A stretch of DNA of 64,000 nt from Arthrospiribacter ruber (GTDB taxonomy: Bacteria > Bacteroidota > Bacteroidia > Cytophagales > Cyclobacteriaceae), in NCBI RefSeq assembly GCF_019343195.1, contig NZ_RPHB01000011.1, positions 62,001 through 126,000 of the forward strand. The letters are read 5' to 3'. The position numbers were made by a program, and so were the translations under genes. Below the pieces are notes generated by a model. That model did no database searches and was not told where the DNA came from. It was given only the letters and a program-made list of their open reading frames with translations. Below are positions 17,943-27,639 of the stretch, in pieces. Positions within the stretch are counted from its first letter, which is position 1. Every line of letters begins with the position of its first letter.

Positions 17943-19079
17943 ATGAAGTTTGAACGGTCCATTCAAGAGTTAATTCAGAAAAAGTTTTTCTTAGGGAAAG
18001 CGATTGTATTATTGGGACCGCGGCAGGCGGGGAAAACGACCTTGATTGAAACCATCCTGAAAGGTAGGGAGGAGAAGTTTTTATACTTGGATGGTGATGA
18101 TTCTACCGTTAGGGAAATTCTTGAGCAAGCTAATACGGAGACTTTGCGCGCCATCATTGCGGACAATAAAATAGTGTATATAGATGAAGCCCAACGCATC
18201 AGCGCAATTGGGTTACAGTCAAAGATCATCGTGGATCAGTTCAAGCATATTCAATTAGTCCTGAGCGGATCATCAGCGTTTGAACTCAATGAAAAAATCC
18301 AAGAACCCCTTACCGGAAGAAAGTGGACTTTTCATCTGTGGCCCATTGCTTGGCAGGAATATGAGAAAGAAGTGGGCTATCTGAAAGCGGAACAAAGTCT
18401 AGAAAACAGGCTGGTGTATGGGTTTTATCCAAATGTTATTACTGATGCTACTCATGAAGAGGAAGTGCTTTTGGAATTAACTGAAAGCTATTTATATAAA
18501 GATGTGTTGATTTACGGAAACTTAAAAAAGCCCAAATTGGTACGAAACATCCTAGAGGCTTTGGCTTACCAAGTGGGAAATGAAGTGAAATATAAGGAAC
18601 TGGGAGAAACCGTTGGTGCAGATCCAAAAACTGTCGCCTCATACATTGATGTCTTGGAGAAAGCATTTGTGGTTTTTAGTCTGTCCTCTTACAGTAACAA
18701 TCTCCGTACCGAAATTAAGACAGCCAAAAAGATATATTTCTATGATAACGGTGTCAGGAATGCTGTGATCAGGGATTTTACCCCAATGGCGGCAAGACAG
18801 GATGTAGGTGCTTTATGGGAAAATTTTTTGATCAGTGAGCGCTTAAAAGCTAATACCTATACTAAAAGCCTGGTGAGAATCTTTTTTTGGAGAACCAAGC
18901 AACAACAGGAGATTGATTATGTGGAAGAGTTAGCAGGAAAACTTCATGCCTATGAATTTAAATGGAATCCTAAGCGAAAAGTGAATTTCCCAAAGACATT
19001 TACAGAGACTTATCAAAGTCAAAATCAAATAGTGAATAGAGGGAATTTCAGGGATTTTGTAAAAGTTGGTGTTTTTTAG
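17943..19079 (+). CDS. AAA-family ATPase with DUF4143 domain
   Basis: I choose the start MKFERSIQEL (17943); an alternative ATG is at 17910. The 378-residue protein has Walker A GPRQAGKTT near residue 26-34, Walker B-like KIVYIDEAQRI, LVLSGSSAFEL (sensor-like), then the DUF4143 C-terminal domain with KELGETVGADPKTVASYIDVLEKAF and FFWRTKQQQEIDYVEE, the latter nuclease-like (E-x-D-Y with Lys). Such proteins are widespread, mobile and of unclear function. The gene is flanked by tandem repeats and a toxin-antitoxin pair, suggesting an accessory patch. Confidence 0.88.
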   Translation: MKFERSIQELIQKKFFLGKAIVLLGPRQAGKTTLIETILKGREEKFLYLDGDDSTVREILEQANTETLRAIIADNKIVYIDEAQRISAIGLQSKIIVDQFKHIQLVLSGSSAFELNEKIQEPLTGRKWTFHLWPIAWQEYEKEVGYLKAEQSLENRLVYGFYPNVITDATHEEEVLLELTESYLYKDVLIYGNLKKPKLVRNILEALAYQVGNEVKYKELGETVGADPKTVASYIDVLEKAFVVFSLSSYSNNLRTEIKTAKKIYFYDNGVRNAVIRDFTPMAARQDVGALWENFLISERLKANTYTKSLVRIFFWRTKQQQEIDYVEELAGKLHAYEFKWNPKRKVNFPKTFTETYQSQNQIVNRGNFRDFVKVGVF

Positions 19080-19217
19080 CACTTCCTAATAGCTGTTTTG
19101 GCACTAATCGTGATCTTGAAAGAAGATATTTTTCAAGTAATTTTTTCGGATGTCTCTGGATATATAAAAATCGGTATCGATACTAATAACCTCCCCAATT
19201 TAAACGTATTATAAAAA

Positions 19218-19553
19218 TTAGTCCAAATTAACCAAATCATTCAAGGTCTCCAGTGCCTGCTTAACTTCCTTTTCAGAGATATCTCCAATCTTTTCTACCA
19301 ATCGCTCCTTGGATATAGAGCGGATATGGAAAACCATCATTTCGGAAGTTGCTTTTAGGTTGTTTGTGGTGTTGGGCTGTAGGATTGGGTTGCCTTGGTA
19401 ACGTTTGATTTTTGTAGTTAATGGCACGGTAATTACTACATTCAGGTATTTGTTCAGCATATTGCCACTGATGATGACTACAGGTCTAAATCCAGCTTGC
19501 TCAGAACCTCCTACAGGATTCAAATCTGCAAACCAAATCTCACCTTGCCTCAT
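19218..19553 (-). CDS. MazF/PemK-family toxin (endoribonuclease)
   Basis: A 111-residue protein starting MRQGEIWFADLNPVGGSEQAGFRPVVIIS, the classic MazF/PemK N-terminus with the GxExxxxRPVVIIS signature. Next come VITVPLTTKI and LKATSEMMVFHIRSISKERL. MazF toxins cut mRNA at specific short sequences. The gene overlaps the upstream antitoxin gene by 14 bases, the normal arrangement for a type II module. Length and motifs look intact, so it should be functional. Confidence 0.9.
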   Translation of the reverse strand: MRQGEIWFADLNPVGGSEQAGFRPVVIISGNMLNKYLNVVITVPLTTKIKRYQGNPILQPNTTNNLKATSEMMVFHIRSISKERLVEKIGDISEKEVKQALETLNDLVNLD

Positions 19554-19782
19554 CTTCTAGTTGTTTGAAGTACGCATACATACCTTCTTCTGCCAAAGTC
19601 AGGATATCCTCATCATCGGCCGCGGTTTTGTAGGATTTTACATACTCTGCTCTTTTCAGATGATCCAGATAGAGACTCAGAGCTCTTTCTATCAGTTTGT
19701 TTTTAGGCAAACCCATGGTTTTTGCATGCTCAGCCAGTCTTTGCACGAGCTCATCGGGGAGTGAAGTAGTGATAGTGGTCAT
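19540..19782 (-). CDS. Ribbon-helix-helix antitoxin
   Basis: An 80-residue protein whose first 45 residues (TTSLPDELVQRLAEHAKTMGLPKNKLIERALSLYL) form a typical ribbon-helix-helix DNA-binding domain. The acidic C-terminus (DDEDILTLAEEGMYAYFKQLEDEAR) would bind and neutralise the toxin. It is the first gene of the pair and probably represses its own promoter. Confidence 0.85.
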   Translation of the reverse strand: MTTITTSLPDELVQRLAEHAKTMGLPKNKLIERALSLYLDHLKRAEYVKSYKTAADDEDILTLAEEGMYAYFKQLEDEAR

Positions 19783-19822
19783 AATTTATATATTTTTTGT
19801 AAAAAAAAAACATACATATAAA

Positions 19823-20629
19823 TTACACAAAGCGCTCAAAAACAATATATTCTGAAGGCCATTTGATGAGTTCTGGCTTCTCTGAAAACAAACCGAACAC
19901 CGTCGAGCCCGAACCAGACATAGCAGCATAATAGGCACCCATTTCATATAGCTTGGCTTTGATTTGAGGGAGAGATGGATGGTTGGGGAAGATGCTTTTT
20001 TCAAAGTCATTCACCAGCTGTTCTTTCCAAGTGCTTTTGTCTTTCAGGACTTCCTGAAGAATTACTGCAGGCGCTTGGGGTTTGACACCGGCATAGGCCT
20101 CTTTGGTCCCGATATGAATGGGAGGCTTTACCAAAACAAGGTAATCACCCTTTAAATTGACATCAGTCGGGGCCAGGATTTCACCTCTCCCTGTAGCTAT
20201 TTTAGGCATGTTTTCTATAAACAGAGCACAGTCGCTTCCAAGTTGGACAGCATATTCTTCAAGCATCCAATCATCTAGATAAAGGTCAAAAAGATTGTTC
20301 ATTAAAGTCAGTGCAAAAGCAGCATCGGCAGATCCGCCCCCAAGACCAGCTCCCATGGGTATGTTTTTGTGTAGGTGTATATGTAATGGTGGAATATCAT
20401 TAAAATCTTTCTTCAGCAATTGGTAGGCTTTGGTGATCAGGTTGTCCTTTGAGTCTCCCGGAATGGGCAGACCCGTTGTATCAAAAATCATTTTTTTGGA
20501 GGGGATCATTTCAAGTGCATCAAAAAGAGGAATGGGTATCATACAGGTTTCCAGTTCGTGGAAACCGTCATTTCTTTTTGCTGTAATGTGAAGTCCAAGG
20601 TTGATTTTGGCATTTGGGAAATTGATCAT
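19823..20629 (-). CDS. ispE: 4-diphosphocytidyl-2-C-methyl-D-erythritol kinase
   Basis: A 268-residue GHMP kinase of the MEP isoprenoid pathway. It has FPNAKINLGLHI (substrate-binding start), the ATP loop PMGAGLGGGSADAAF near 91-105, and MSGSGSTVFGLF near 240-251. The length is typical. It lies on the minus strand, divergent from the branched-chain operon leader and followed after 40 bases by the antitoxin gene, with which it seems unrelated. Confidence 0.93.
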   Translation of the reverse strand: MINFPNAKINLGLHITAKRNDGFHELETCMIPIPLFDALEMIPSKKMIFDTTGLPIPGDSKDNLITKAYQLLKKDFNDIPPLHIHLHKNIPMGAGLGGGSADAAFALTLMNNLFDLYLDDWMLEEYAVQLGSDCALFIENMPKIATGRGEILAPTDVNLKGDYLVLVKPPIHIGTKEAYAGVKPQAPAVILQEVLKDKSTWKEQLVNDFEKSIFPNHPSLPQIKAKLYEMGAYYAAMSGSGSTVFGLFSEKPELIKWPSEYIVFERFV

Positions 20630-20942
20630 AATTAAAAGCGACTTGTGGAAAGGGTGTAAATATGTGAAATATTTGATAAAATATTGATTGTGGTATAAGT
20701 AGAAAATAGGGGGTTCGGTTAAAGATTAATTTTATAATAAATTTTTCTGTTGAAAAAAAATTAAAGAACTAGCCAATATTTTGAAAAAAATAAAATTCGA
20801 TACTTTATTTTGAAAAGGCTTAAAATTTTGTCATTTGACTAAACATGATTCTGATATTTTTTTTTAAAAGAAATAAAAATCTGTTAAAAATAACTTAAGC
20901 TTGTTTTTTAAACATCTTTTGAATCAAAAAAAGAAATTAAAT
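20630..20942. other. AT-rich gene-free stretch upstream of the ilv leader
   Basis: About 310 very AT-rich bases without a credible reading frame, between the divergent ispE and branched-chain operon. Probably promoter territory for both; apart from the promoter at 20943-20974 I see no defined site. Confidence 0.45.
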
Positions 20943-20974
20943 ATTGTTTCTGAAAAAATTGAAGTTTAATATTG
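20943..20974 (+). promoter_or_regulatory. Putative promoter of the ilv-leu operon
   Basis: TTG at 20944-20946 and TAATATTG at 20967-20974 are separated by 20 bases. They match the Bacteroidota -33 (TTTG) and -7 (TAnnTTTG) elements with one mismatch in the latter. The predicted transcript would start about 25-30 bases before the leader peptide. Confidence 0.4.
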
Positions 20975-21006
20975 TAGAGTCAAAAACAAAAAAGAACCAA
21001 AACCAC

Positions 21007-21060
21007 ATGTTAGAACTAGTCACTCCTCTCAGCTTTATTATTCTCATTTATAATAAATGA
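21007..21060 (+). CDS. Leader peptide of the branched-chain amino acid operon
   Basis: A 17-codon reading frame encoding MLELVTPLSFIILIYNK. Eight of its 17 residues are Leu, Val or Ile, including Ile-Ile-Leu-Ile near the end, just before the biosynthetic operon for those amino acids. It is followed by a terminator and an alternative pairing (see the entry at 21062-21132). It is the sensor of a classical attenuator: a ribosome short of Leu, Val or Ile tRNA would stall over it. Confidence 0.8.
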   Translation: MLELVTPLSFIILIYNK

Positions 21061-21061
21061 C

Positions 21062-21132
21062 GGGGCGCTAGACTGTTATAACAAACAACCATACAATCTA
21101 AAGTGCCTCATCCAAATGAGGCATTTTTTTTT
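21062..21132 (+). promoter_or_regulatory. Transcription attenuator: terminator and antiterminator
   Basis: The terminator is TGCCTCAT (21104-21111) paired with ATGAGGCA (21116-21123), followed by nine T. The segment GGGGCGC (21062-21068), which begins just after the leader stop codon, can pair with GTGCCTC (21103-21109) in seven base pairs (two G-U), consuming the 5' arm of the terminator. A ribosome at the stop codon would cover 21062-21068 and allow termination. One stalled at the Ile codons would leave it free and permit read-through. Confidence 0.75.
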
Positions 21133-21160
21133 GTAACTCTTAAACCGACCTAAAGTAGCC

Positions 21161-22837
21161 ATGAGTTTGAAGAAGTATAGCTGGGAAATCAGCCAAAATG
21201 AAGAACATCCCGCAGGAAAAGCCATGTTGTATGCCACTGGGATGACTGATAAACAGATGAACCAACCCTTTGTTGGGGTAGCTTCATGTGGATATGAAAG
21301 CAACCCCTGCAATATGCACTTAAATGACTTTGCCGGTCTGATCAGAGAAGCCTCAAGGGCTGATGGTCTGACCGGTTTGGTTTTTAATACCATGGGCATT
21401 TCTGATGGCATCAGTATGGGTACACTTGGGATGCGGTATTCTTTGGTTTCAAGAGAGATTATTGCCGATTCCATAGAGTCTTTTATTCTGGGGCATTCTT
21501 TCGATGCCTGTATAGCCGTAGCCGGTTGTGATAAAAATATGCCTGGTGCTGTGATGGGAATGCTCCGAATAAACAGGCCTTCCATCATGGTGTATGGTGG
21601 GACCATTCGGTCTGGAAACTATAAGGGAGAGAAGCTTAATATTGTCTCGGCCTTTGAAGCTTATGGTAAAAGGGTAAAAGGAGAAATCAATGACCAAGAT
21701 TATCAGGGGGTAATCGAAAATGCCTGTCCCGGAGCAGGTGCTTGTGGTGGAATGTACACAGCGAATACCATGTCTTCAGCTATTGAAGCTATGGGGATGT
21801 CACTTCCCTACAGCTCATCGACCCCGGCTACAGCAGAAGAAAAACTAAAGGAATGCAAAGATGTATCAAAGTATATCAAGATCCTTCTGGAAAAAGACAT
21901 CAAGCCTAAGGATATTGTTACCAAAAAGAGCCTCGAAAATGCTGTGAGGGTAGCAGTGGCATTGGGAGGAAGTACCAATGCGGTACTTCATATATTGGCG
22001 ATAGCCAAGACTGCCGGAGTAGATTTTACACTTGAAGACTTTAAAAGGGTCAATCATGAAACTCCTTTGTTGGGAGATTTCAAGCCTTCAGGCAAATTCC
22101 TTATGGAAGATCTCTTCGAGCAAGGGGGCTTGCCGGCCTTTATGAAATATTTGCTTGACAATGGCATGCTTCACGGAGATTGTATGACAGTCACCGGGCA
22201 GACTGTTGCCGAAAATCTTGCCACAGTAGAAGCAGTGACTCCTTCTGTAGTCAATGTGATACATCCATTAGAAAAGCCATTAAAGGAAACAGGTCACTTG
22301 TGTGTTTTGAAAGGGAACCTAGCTCCTGAGGGAGCTGTGGCAAAAATTTCAGGCAAAGAAGGTAAATCTTTCACAGGTCCTGCCAGGGTTTTTGATTCAG
22401 AACTGGAGGCCAACGAAGCTATCAAAAAGAAGCTGGTGCAAAAAGGAGAGGTGATAGTGATCCGGTACATAGGTCCAAAGGGAGGGCCGGGAATGCCTGA
22501 AATGCTCAAGCCAACTTCCATGATCATAGGTGCAGGATTAGGTTCTGATGTAGCCCTGATTACTGACGGTAGATTTTCTGGAGGTACACATGGGTTTGTA
22601 GTAGGGCATGTGACGCCTGAGGCATACAGTGGTGGTCCTATTGGGTTGTTGAAAGACGGTGACATGATCACCATAGATGCAGACAGTCTTGAACTCAGCT
22701 GTGGGCTTTCTGACGAAGAACTGGCTGAGAGGAAGAAAACCTGGCAAAACAAGGACATTTCTGAGCTACAAGGTACGCTAAAAAAATACAATAAACTTGT
22801 GTCATCAGCTTCTGAAGGCTGTGTGACGGATAAATAA
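21161..22837 (+). CDS. ilvD: Dihydroxy-acid dehydratase
   Basis: A 558-residue iron-sulfur enzyme that turns dihydroxy acids into 2-keto acids in valine and isoleucine synthesis. It carries [53 protein letters not shown] with the cluster cysteines, and [12 protein letters not shown] and [16 protein letters not shown] in the C-terminal half. Length and motifs are canonical. It is the first structural gene after the attenuator and lies 13 bases before ilvB. Confidence 0.96.
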   Translation: MSLKKYSWEISQNEEHPAGKAMLYATGMTDKQMNQPFVGVASCGYESNPCNMHLNDFAGLIREASRADGLTGLVFNTMGISDGISMGTLGMRYSLVSREIIADSIESFILGHSFDACIAVAGCDKNMPGAVMGMLRINRPSIMVYGGTIRSGNYKGEKLNIVSAFEAYGKRVKGEINDQDYQGVIENACPGAGACGGMYTANTMSSAIEAMGMSLPYSSSTPATAEEKLKECKDVSKYIKILLEKDIKPKDIVTKKSLENAVRVAVALGGSTNAVLHILAIAKTAGVDFTLEDFKRVNHETPLLGDFKPSGKFLMEDLFEQGGLPAFMKYLLDNGMLHGDCMTVTGQTVAENLATVEAVTPSVVNVIHPLEKPLKETGHLCVLKGNLAPEGAVAKISGKEGKSFTGPARVFDSELEANEAIKKKLVQKGEVIVIRYIGPKGGPGMPEMLKPTSMIIGAGLGSDVALITDGRFSGGTHGFVVGHVTPEAYSGGPIGLLKDGDMITIDADSLELSCGLSDEELAERKKTWQNKDISELQGTLKKYNKLVSSASEGCVTDK

Positions 22838-22850
22838 TCGAATCAACATT

Positions 22851-24533
22851 ATGGTAAGAGGAGCAGATATAGTTGTCAAATCCCTGATCGCCGAAAATGC
22901 CGAATATATTTTCGGATATCCGGGAGGTGCCATCATGCCGGTGTATGATGCTTTGTACGATTACAGTGCCCAGATCAAGCATGTGCTTACACGTCATGAG
23001 CAGGGAGCCATCCATGCAGCTCAGGGATATGCACGGGTTTCAGGAAAAGTCGGTGTAGTACTGGCCACTTCTGGACCTGGAGCCACTAATCTTATTACAG
23101 GACTTGCAGATGCACAAATAGACAGTACTCCTCTGGTCTGCATAACAGGACAGGTAGCAGCCCATTTGCTTGGTTCGGATGCTTTTCAGGAGACGGATGT
23201 AGTGGGATTGTCCATGCCTGGTACCAAATGGAATATACAGGTAAGGAGTGTGGAAGATATTGCTCCAGCCATAGCCAAAGCTTTTCACATTGCCATGACC
23301 GGAAGACCGGGGCCAGTTTTGGTCGATATCACTAAAAATGCCCAGGTTGAATTCGGGGAGTTTAATTATATCCCCTGTACGGGAATTAGGTCTTACCGAC
23401 CATTTCAGCCGATCAACACACAGTCAATCCAAGCAGCGGCCGAGCTGATCAATAAAGCAGAAAGGCCTTATTTGCTATTTGGTCAGGGAGTGGTGTTGGC
23501 CCATGCAGAAAAGGAATTGCAGGAATTTGTAGATAAAACCGGAATTCCGGCTGCCTGTACCTTGCTTGGTTCTGGAGCTTTGCCCGAGACACATCCCAAC
23601 TATGTGGGAAAACTTGGTATGCACGGCAATTACGCCCCCAACCTGTTGACCAATAAATGTGATGTCCTTATTGCTGTAGGGATGAGGTTTGACGATAGGG
23701 TGACAGGAGATTTGAAAAGGTATGCCAAACAGGCTAAGGTCATCCATTTGGAACTTGACCCATCAGAAATTGACAAGAACGTAAAGTGTGCAGTTCCAGT
23801 GTTGGGAGATTGCAAAAAGAGTCTTGCTATGCTGACTCAGGCCGTAGATCAAAAGTCACATTTATCATGGCTTGAAAAATTCAGAGAGCTTGAAGCCCAG
23901 GAAAAAGAAGCAGTAGTCGCCAACGATCTTCATGCCACGCATGGTGGCCTTCACATGGGCGAAGTCATCCGCTTGATCAATCAATTTAAAGAAAAGGATG
24001 CTATTCTGGTTACGGATGTAGGTCAGCATCAGATGATTGCCTGGAGGTATTTTGATTTCAAAACTACTAGAACCCAAGTCACTTCCGGCGGATTGGGTAC
24101 TATGGGATTTGCCTTACCAGCTGCTCTTGGAGCACAATTGCACGATTATAAAAAGCAGGTAATCTGCGTAGTAGGGGATGGAGGAATACAGATGACTATC
24201 CAGGAATTGGGGACTATCATGCAGACCAAGGCACCTGTGAAAATTGTATTGCTCAACAACAATTATCTCGGTATGGTAAGACAATGGCAACAGCTTTTCT
24301 TCGACAAGAGGTATTCCTTTACTGAGCTGGACAACCCTGATTTTATCAAAATAGCAGAAGCTTACAACTTCAAAGCCCGGAAAGTTACCGAAAGAGAAGA
24401 TTTGGAAGCTGCGGTAGCAGAAATGCTGGTGCAGGATGGACCTTATTTCCTTGAAGTAGTAGTGGAAAAAGAAGACAACGTGTTTCCGATGATAGCCACT
24501 GGCTGTTCAGTAGAAGAAGTAAGGTTAAGCTAA
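22851..24533 (+). CDS. ilvB: Acetolactate synthase, large (catalytic) subunit
   Basis: A 560-residue ThDP-dependent enzyme that condenses two pyruvates or pyruvate with 2-ketobutyrate. Motifs include YIFGYPGGAIMPVYDAL, RHEQGAIHAAQGYAR (catalytic Glu), ATSGPGATNLITGLADA, and the ThDP motif VVGDGGIQMT ... NNNYLGMVRQWQ (near 442-480). It is followed after 14 bases by the regulatory subunit gene ilvN. Confidence 0.96.
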   Translation: MVRGADIVVKSLIAENAEYIFGYPGGAIMPVYDALYDYSAQIKHVLTRHEQGAIHAAQGYARVSGKVGVVLATSGPGATNLITGLADAQIDSTPLVCITGQVAAHLLGSDAFQETDVVGLSMPGTKWNIQVRSVEDIAPAIAKAFHIAMTGRPGPVLVDITKNAQVEFGEFNYIPCTGIRSYRPFQPINTQSIQAAAELINKAERPYLLFGQGVVLAHAEKELQEFVDKTGIPAACTLLGSGALPETHPNYVGKLGMHGNYAPNLLTNKCDVLIAVGMRFDDRVTGDLKRYAKQAKVIHLELDPSEIDKNVKCAVPVLGDCKKSLAMLTQAVDQKSHLSWLEKFRELEAQEKEAVVANDLHATHGGLHMGEVIRLINQFKEKDAILVTDVGQHQMIAWRYFDFKTTRTQVTSGGLGTMGFALPAALGAQLHDYKKQVICVVGDGGIQMTIQELGTIMQTKAPVKIVLLNNNYLGMVRQWQQLFFDKRYSFTELDNPDFIKIAEAYNFKARKVTEREDLEAAVAEMLVQDGPYFLEVVVEKEDNVFPMIATGCSVEEVRLS

Positions 24534-24547
24534 TTGCAAAAAAGCAC

Positions 24548-25057
24548 ATGAACAGATACACCATCTTAGTTTATACAGAAAATTTCATTGGTATCCTCAA
24601 TAGGATCACCATCATATTTACCCGCAGGGGTATCAATATCAATGCACTTACCGCCTCAGAAAGCCGCTTGGATGGAATTCATAAAATCACCATTGAAGTA
24701 ACGGTCACGCCTGAGCAAATAGAGCATCTGGTCAAGCAAATTGAGAAAGTGGTAGATGTGATCAAGGCCTACTATTTTACTGATAACGAGGTAGTATATC
24801 AGGAAATAGCGCTGTACAAAATACCTATTGAAAGCCTGGATCCTAGTGTGGAAAAGGTAATCAGGCAGTTCAATGCCCATATAATAGCAGCAGAAAAGGA
24901 ATTTGTAGTACTGGAATTTACCGGACATAAAGAGGATACACAGGCTTTGCTAGAAATCCTCAAGCCGTTCAACCTGCTGGAGTTTTCGAGGTCTGGTAGG
25001 GTGGCAATCGCCAAGCCGAAATTTTCGGTCCAAGAGTATTTAAATAATCAAACCTAA
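24548..25057 (+). CDS. ilvN: Acetolactate synthase, small (regulatory) subunit
   Basis: A 169-residue subunit with an N-terminal ACT domain (YTILVYTENFIGILNRITIIFTRRGININALT) and a second ACT-like half (about 85-160). It binds valine and controls IlvB activity. The length is typical of IlvH/IlvN. It sits between ilvB and ilvC with 13-14 base gaps. Confidence 0.93.
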   Translation: MNRYTILVYTENFIGILNRITIIFTRRGININALTASESRLDGIHKITIEVTVTPEQIEHLVKQIEKVVDVIKAYYFTDNEVVYQEIALYKIPIESLDPSVEKVIRQFNAHIIAAEKEFVVLEFTGHKEDTQALLEILKPFNLLEFSRSGRVAIAKPKFSVQEYLNNQT

Positions 25058-25070
25058 TTAACAATTCACT

Positions 25071-26114
25071 ATGAAACTGAAATTCGGATCAGTAGAAGAA
25101 AATGTGGTTACCAGGGAAGAGTTCCCTTTGGAAAAAGCCAGAGAAGTATTGAAAGATGAAACCATCGCAATTCTAGGATATGGTGTACAGGGTCCAGGTC
25201 AGGCTTTGAACCTTAAAGACAATGGATTTAATGTCATTGTGGGGCAGCGTAAAAACTCCAAAACCTGGGACAAAGCAGTTCAGGACGGATGGGTTCCTGG
25301 AGAAACATTGTTTGAGTTGGAAGAAGCCTGCGAAAAAGGAACCATTCTCCAGTTTCTACTCTCAGATGCTGGTCAGATATCCCTGTGGCCTACTGTCAAA
25401 AAACATTTGAGCAAAGGTAAAGCCCTTTATTTCTCCCATGGCTTTGGAATCACCTACAAAGAAAAGACAGGTATTGTTCCGCCGGATGATGTAGATGTAA
25501 TTCTTGTAGCTCCTAAAGGTTCAGGGACATCCCTTAGAAGGATGTTTGTTGAAGGTAGAGGACTCAATTCCTCTTATGCCATTTATCAGGATGCTACAGG
25601 AAGAGCCAAGGATAGGGTGATCGCACTCGGAATAGGTGTAGGTTCCGGTTACCTTTTCGAAACTGATTTTTACAGGGAAGTGACCTCAGATCTTACTGGT
25701 GAGAGAGGGACATTGATGGGAGCCATACAGGGAATTTTTGCCGCCCAGTATGAAGTATTGCGCGCCAACGGTCATACGCCTTCTGAAGCATTCAATGAAA
25801 CAGTGGAAGAGCTTACACAAAGTTTGATGCCCCTTGTAGCTGAAAATGGAATGGATTGGATGTATGCCAACTGTTCTACTACGGCACAGAGAGGTGCTTT
25901 GGATTGGTGGAAGCCATTTAGGGATGCTACTAAGCCGGTGTTTGAGGACCTGTACAATAGTGTGAAAACCGGACAGGAAGCCCAGAAGTCCATCGACTCT
26001 AACAGCAAATCAGATTACAGAGAAAAGCTTGAAGAGGAATTGAAGGAACTGAGAGAATCAGAAATGTGGCAGGCAGGTGCTACAGTAAGAAAATTAAGAC
26101 CGGAAAATAACTGA
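25071..26114 (+). CDS. ilvC: Ketol-acid reductoisomerase (NADP+)
   Basis: A 347-residue enzyme that isomerises and reduces acetolactate or acetohydroxybutyrate. It has the Rossmann motif [17 protein letters not shown] (near 37-53) and GQRKNSKTW, where Arg/Ser suggest NADPH use. The metal and substrate residues are in [17 protein letters not shown], followed by [14 protein letters not shown]. The C-terminus has a charged tail ([19 protein letters not shown]) that is typical of the Bacteroidota branch. It is in the middle of the ilv-leu operon, 7 bases before leuA. Confidence 0.95.
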   Translation: MKLKFGSVEENVVTREEFPLEKAREVLKDETIAILGYGVQGPGQALNLKDNGFNVIVGQRKNSKTWDKAVQDGWVPGETLFELEEACEKGTILQFLLSDAGQISLWPTVKKHLSKGKALYFSHGFGITYKEKTGIVPPDDVDVILVAPKGSGTSLRRMFVEGRGLNSSYAIYQDATGRAKDRVIALGIGVGSGYLFETDFYREVTSDLTGERGTLMGAIQGIFAAQYEVLRANGHTPSEAFNETVEELTQSLMPLVAENGMDWMYANCSTTAQRGALDWWKPFRDATKPVFEDLYNSVKTGQEAQKSIDSNSKSDYREKLEEELKELRESEMWQAGATVRKLRPENN

Positions 26115-26121
26115 TATAATT

Positions 26122-27633
26122 ATGAGTGAAAAGCTATGGATATTCGATACCACGCTCCGTGACGGAGAGCAGGTACCGGGGTGTCAATTGAACACCAAGG
26201 AAAAGATAGTGGTGGCTAAAGCTTTGGAAGAGCTGGGGGTAGATATCATCGAGGCGGGATTTCCAATTTCCAGCCCTGGTGATTTCAATTCCGTATTGGA
26301 AATTTCAAAAGCAGTTTCTAATCCTATCATCTGCGCACTCTCAAGAGCTGTGGAAAAGGATATTGAAGTAGCTGCTGACTCATTGAAATATGCCAAAAAA
26401 GGTAGGATTCACACCGGTATAGGTGTGTCTCCCTACCATATTCAATACAAACTCAGGTCTAATCCTGATGACATTGTAGAAAGAGCTGTAAGAGCAGTGA
26501 AGTATGCCAAGAGTTTTGTGGAGGATGTGGAGTTTTATGCAGAAGATGCCGGTAGGGCAGAGCATGAATTTTTGGCAAGAATAGTGGAAGCAGCAATCAA
26601 AGCCGGAGCCACTGTAGTCAATATTCCTGATACCACCGGATATTGTCTTCCCGAACAATATGGTGCGATCATCAGGTACCTCAAAGAAAATGTAAGCAAT
26701 ATTGACAAAGCCATAATTTCCACCCACTGTCACAATGATCTTGGGATGGCTACCGCCAATACCCTGGCAGGTGTACAGCATGGTGCAAGGCAAGCAGAGC
26801 TCACCATCAATGGAATAGGAGAAAGGGCAGGAAATACCTCTATGGAAGAGGTGGTGATGGCCATCAAATGTCACCATGATATTGATGTGCATACCAATAT
26901 CCGTACGGAAAAAATCTATGAAACCAGCAGGTTGATTTCCAAGCTAATGAATATGCCTGTACAGCCCAACAAGGCTATTGTAGGAAGAAATGCATTTGCC
27001 CATTCTTCAGGTATTCATCAAGATGGAGTATTGAAACACCGTGAAAACTACGAAATCATAGATCCTAAAGAAGTGGGAGTACATGAATCATCCATTGTCC
27101 TTACTGCCAGAAGCGGTAGGGCTGCGTTGAAGTTTCATTTGGACTCTCTAGGGGTAGAGCTTGAAGGAGATGCTCTTAGGGAAGTATATGAGGATTTTCT
27201 TCTTCTGGCTGATTCCAAAAGAGATATTGGACCAAAAGACCTCCTTTCTCTGGTAGGAAAGTATTTGGATGATTCCAGCTTTATAGAGTTGCAAAATGTA
27301 ACCTACGCTTCCAATGGTAATATCAAAGCAGAAGTGAGCCTCAAAATCGGTGAAAAATCCTACAACACGAGTTCTGAAGGCAATGGCCCCGTGGATGCAG
27401 TTTTAAAGGCAATAGAAAAGGTCGTAAAGCCAGACATAGTACTGGAAGAATTTCTGATTCAGGCCATTACGGCAGGAAGTGATGATGTGGCTAAAGTTCA
27501 CATGAGACTCATGCAGGGAGAGAAGCCATACTATGGATTTGCTTCAAATACAGATATCGTGCTGGCTTCGGCCCAGGCTTATGTGGATGCCTTGAACAAA
27601 ATCCCAGTGAAGGACAAAGTGATAGTAGCTTAA
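26122..27633 (+). CDS. leuA: 2-isopropylmalate synthase
   Basis: A 503-residue enzyme that condenses 2-ketoisovalerate with acetyl-CoA, the first leucine step. It has the [16 protein letters not shown] signature, [14 protein letters not shown] (metal His), [15 protein letters not shown], and a C-terminal LeuA regulatory domain (about 395-500, with [14 protein letters not shown]) for leucine feedback. It is followed after 6 bases by leuC. It is distinct from the second homologue at 29701-31329. Confidence 0.94.
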   Translation: MSEKLWIFDTTLRDGEQVPGCQLNTKEKIVVAKALEELGVDIIEAGFPISSPGDFNSVLEISKAVSNPIICALSRAVEKDIEVAADSLKYAKKGRIHTGIGVSPYHIQYKLRSNPDDIVERAVRAVKYAKSFVEDVEFYAEDAGRAEHEFLARIVEAAIKAGATVVNIPDTTGYCLPEQYGAIIRYLKENVSNIDKAIISTHCHNDLGMATANTLAGVQHGARQAELTINGIGERAGNTSMEEVVMAIKCHHDIDVHTNIRTEKIYETSRLISKLMNMPVQPNKAIVGRNAFAHSSGIHQDGVLKHRENYEIIDPKEVGVHESSIVLTARSGRAALKFHLDSLGVELEGDALREVYEDFLLLADSKRDIGPKDLLSLVGKYLDDSSFIELQNVTYASNGNIKAEVSLKIGEKSYNTSSEGNGPVDAVLKAIEKVVKPDIVLEEFLIQAITAGSDDVAKVHMRLMQGEKPYYGFASNTDIVLASAQAYVDALNKIPVKDKVIVA

Positions 27634-27639
27634 CAGACG

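Noticed and set aside
20750-20960. Possible CRISPR or tandem repeats in the AT-rich ilv upstream region
   Set aside because: The A/T runs are irregular; no repeated unit or spacing was found.
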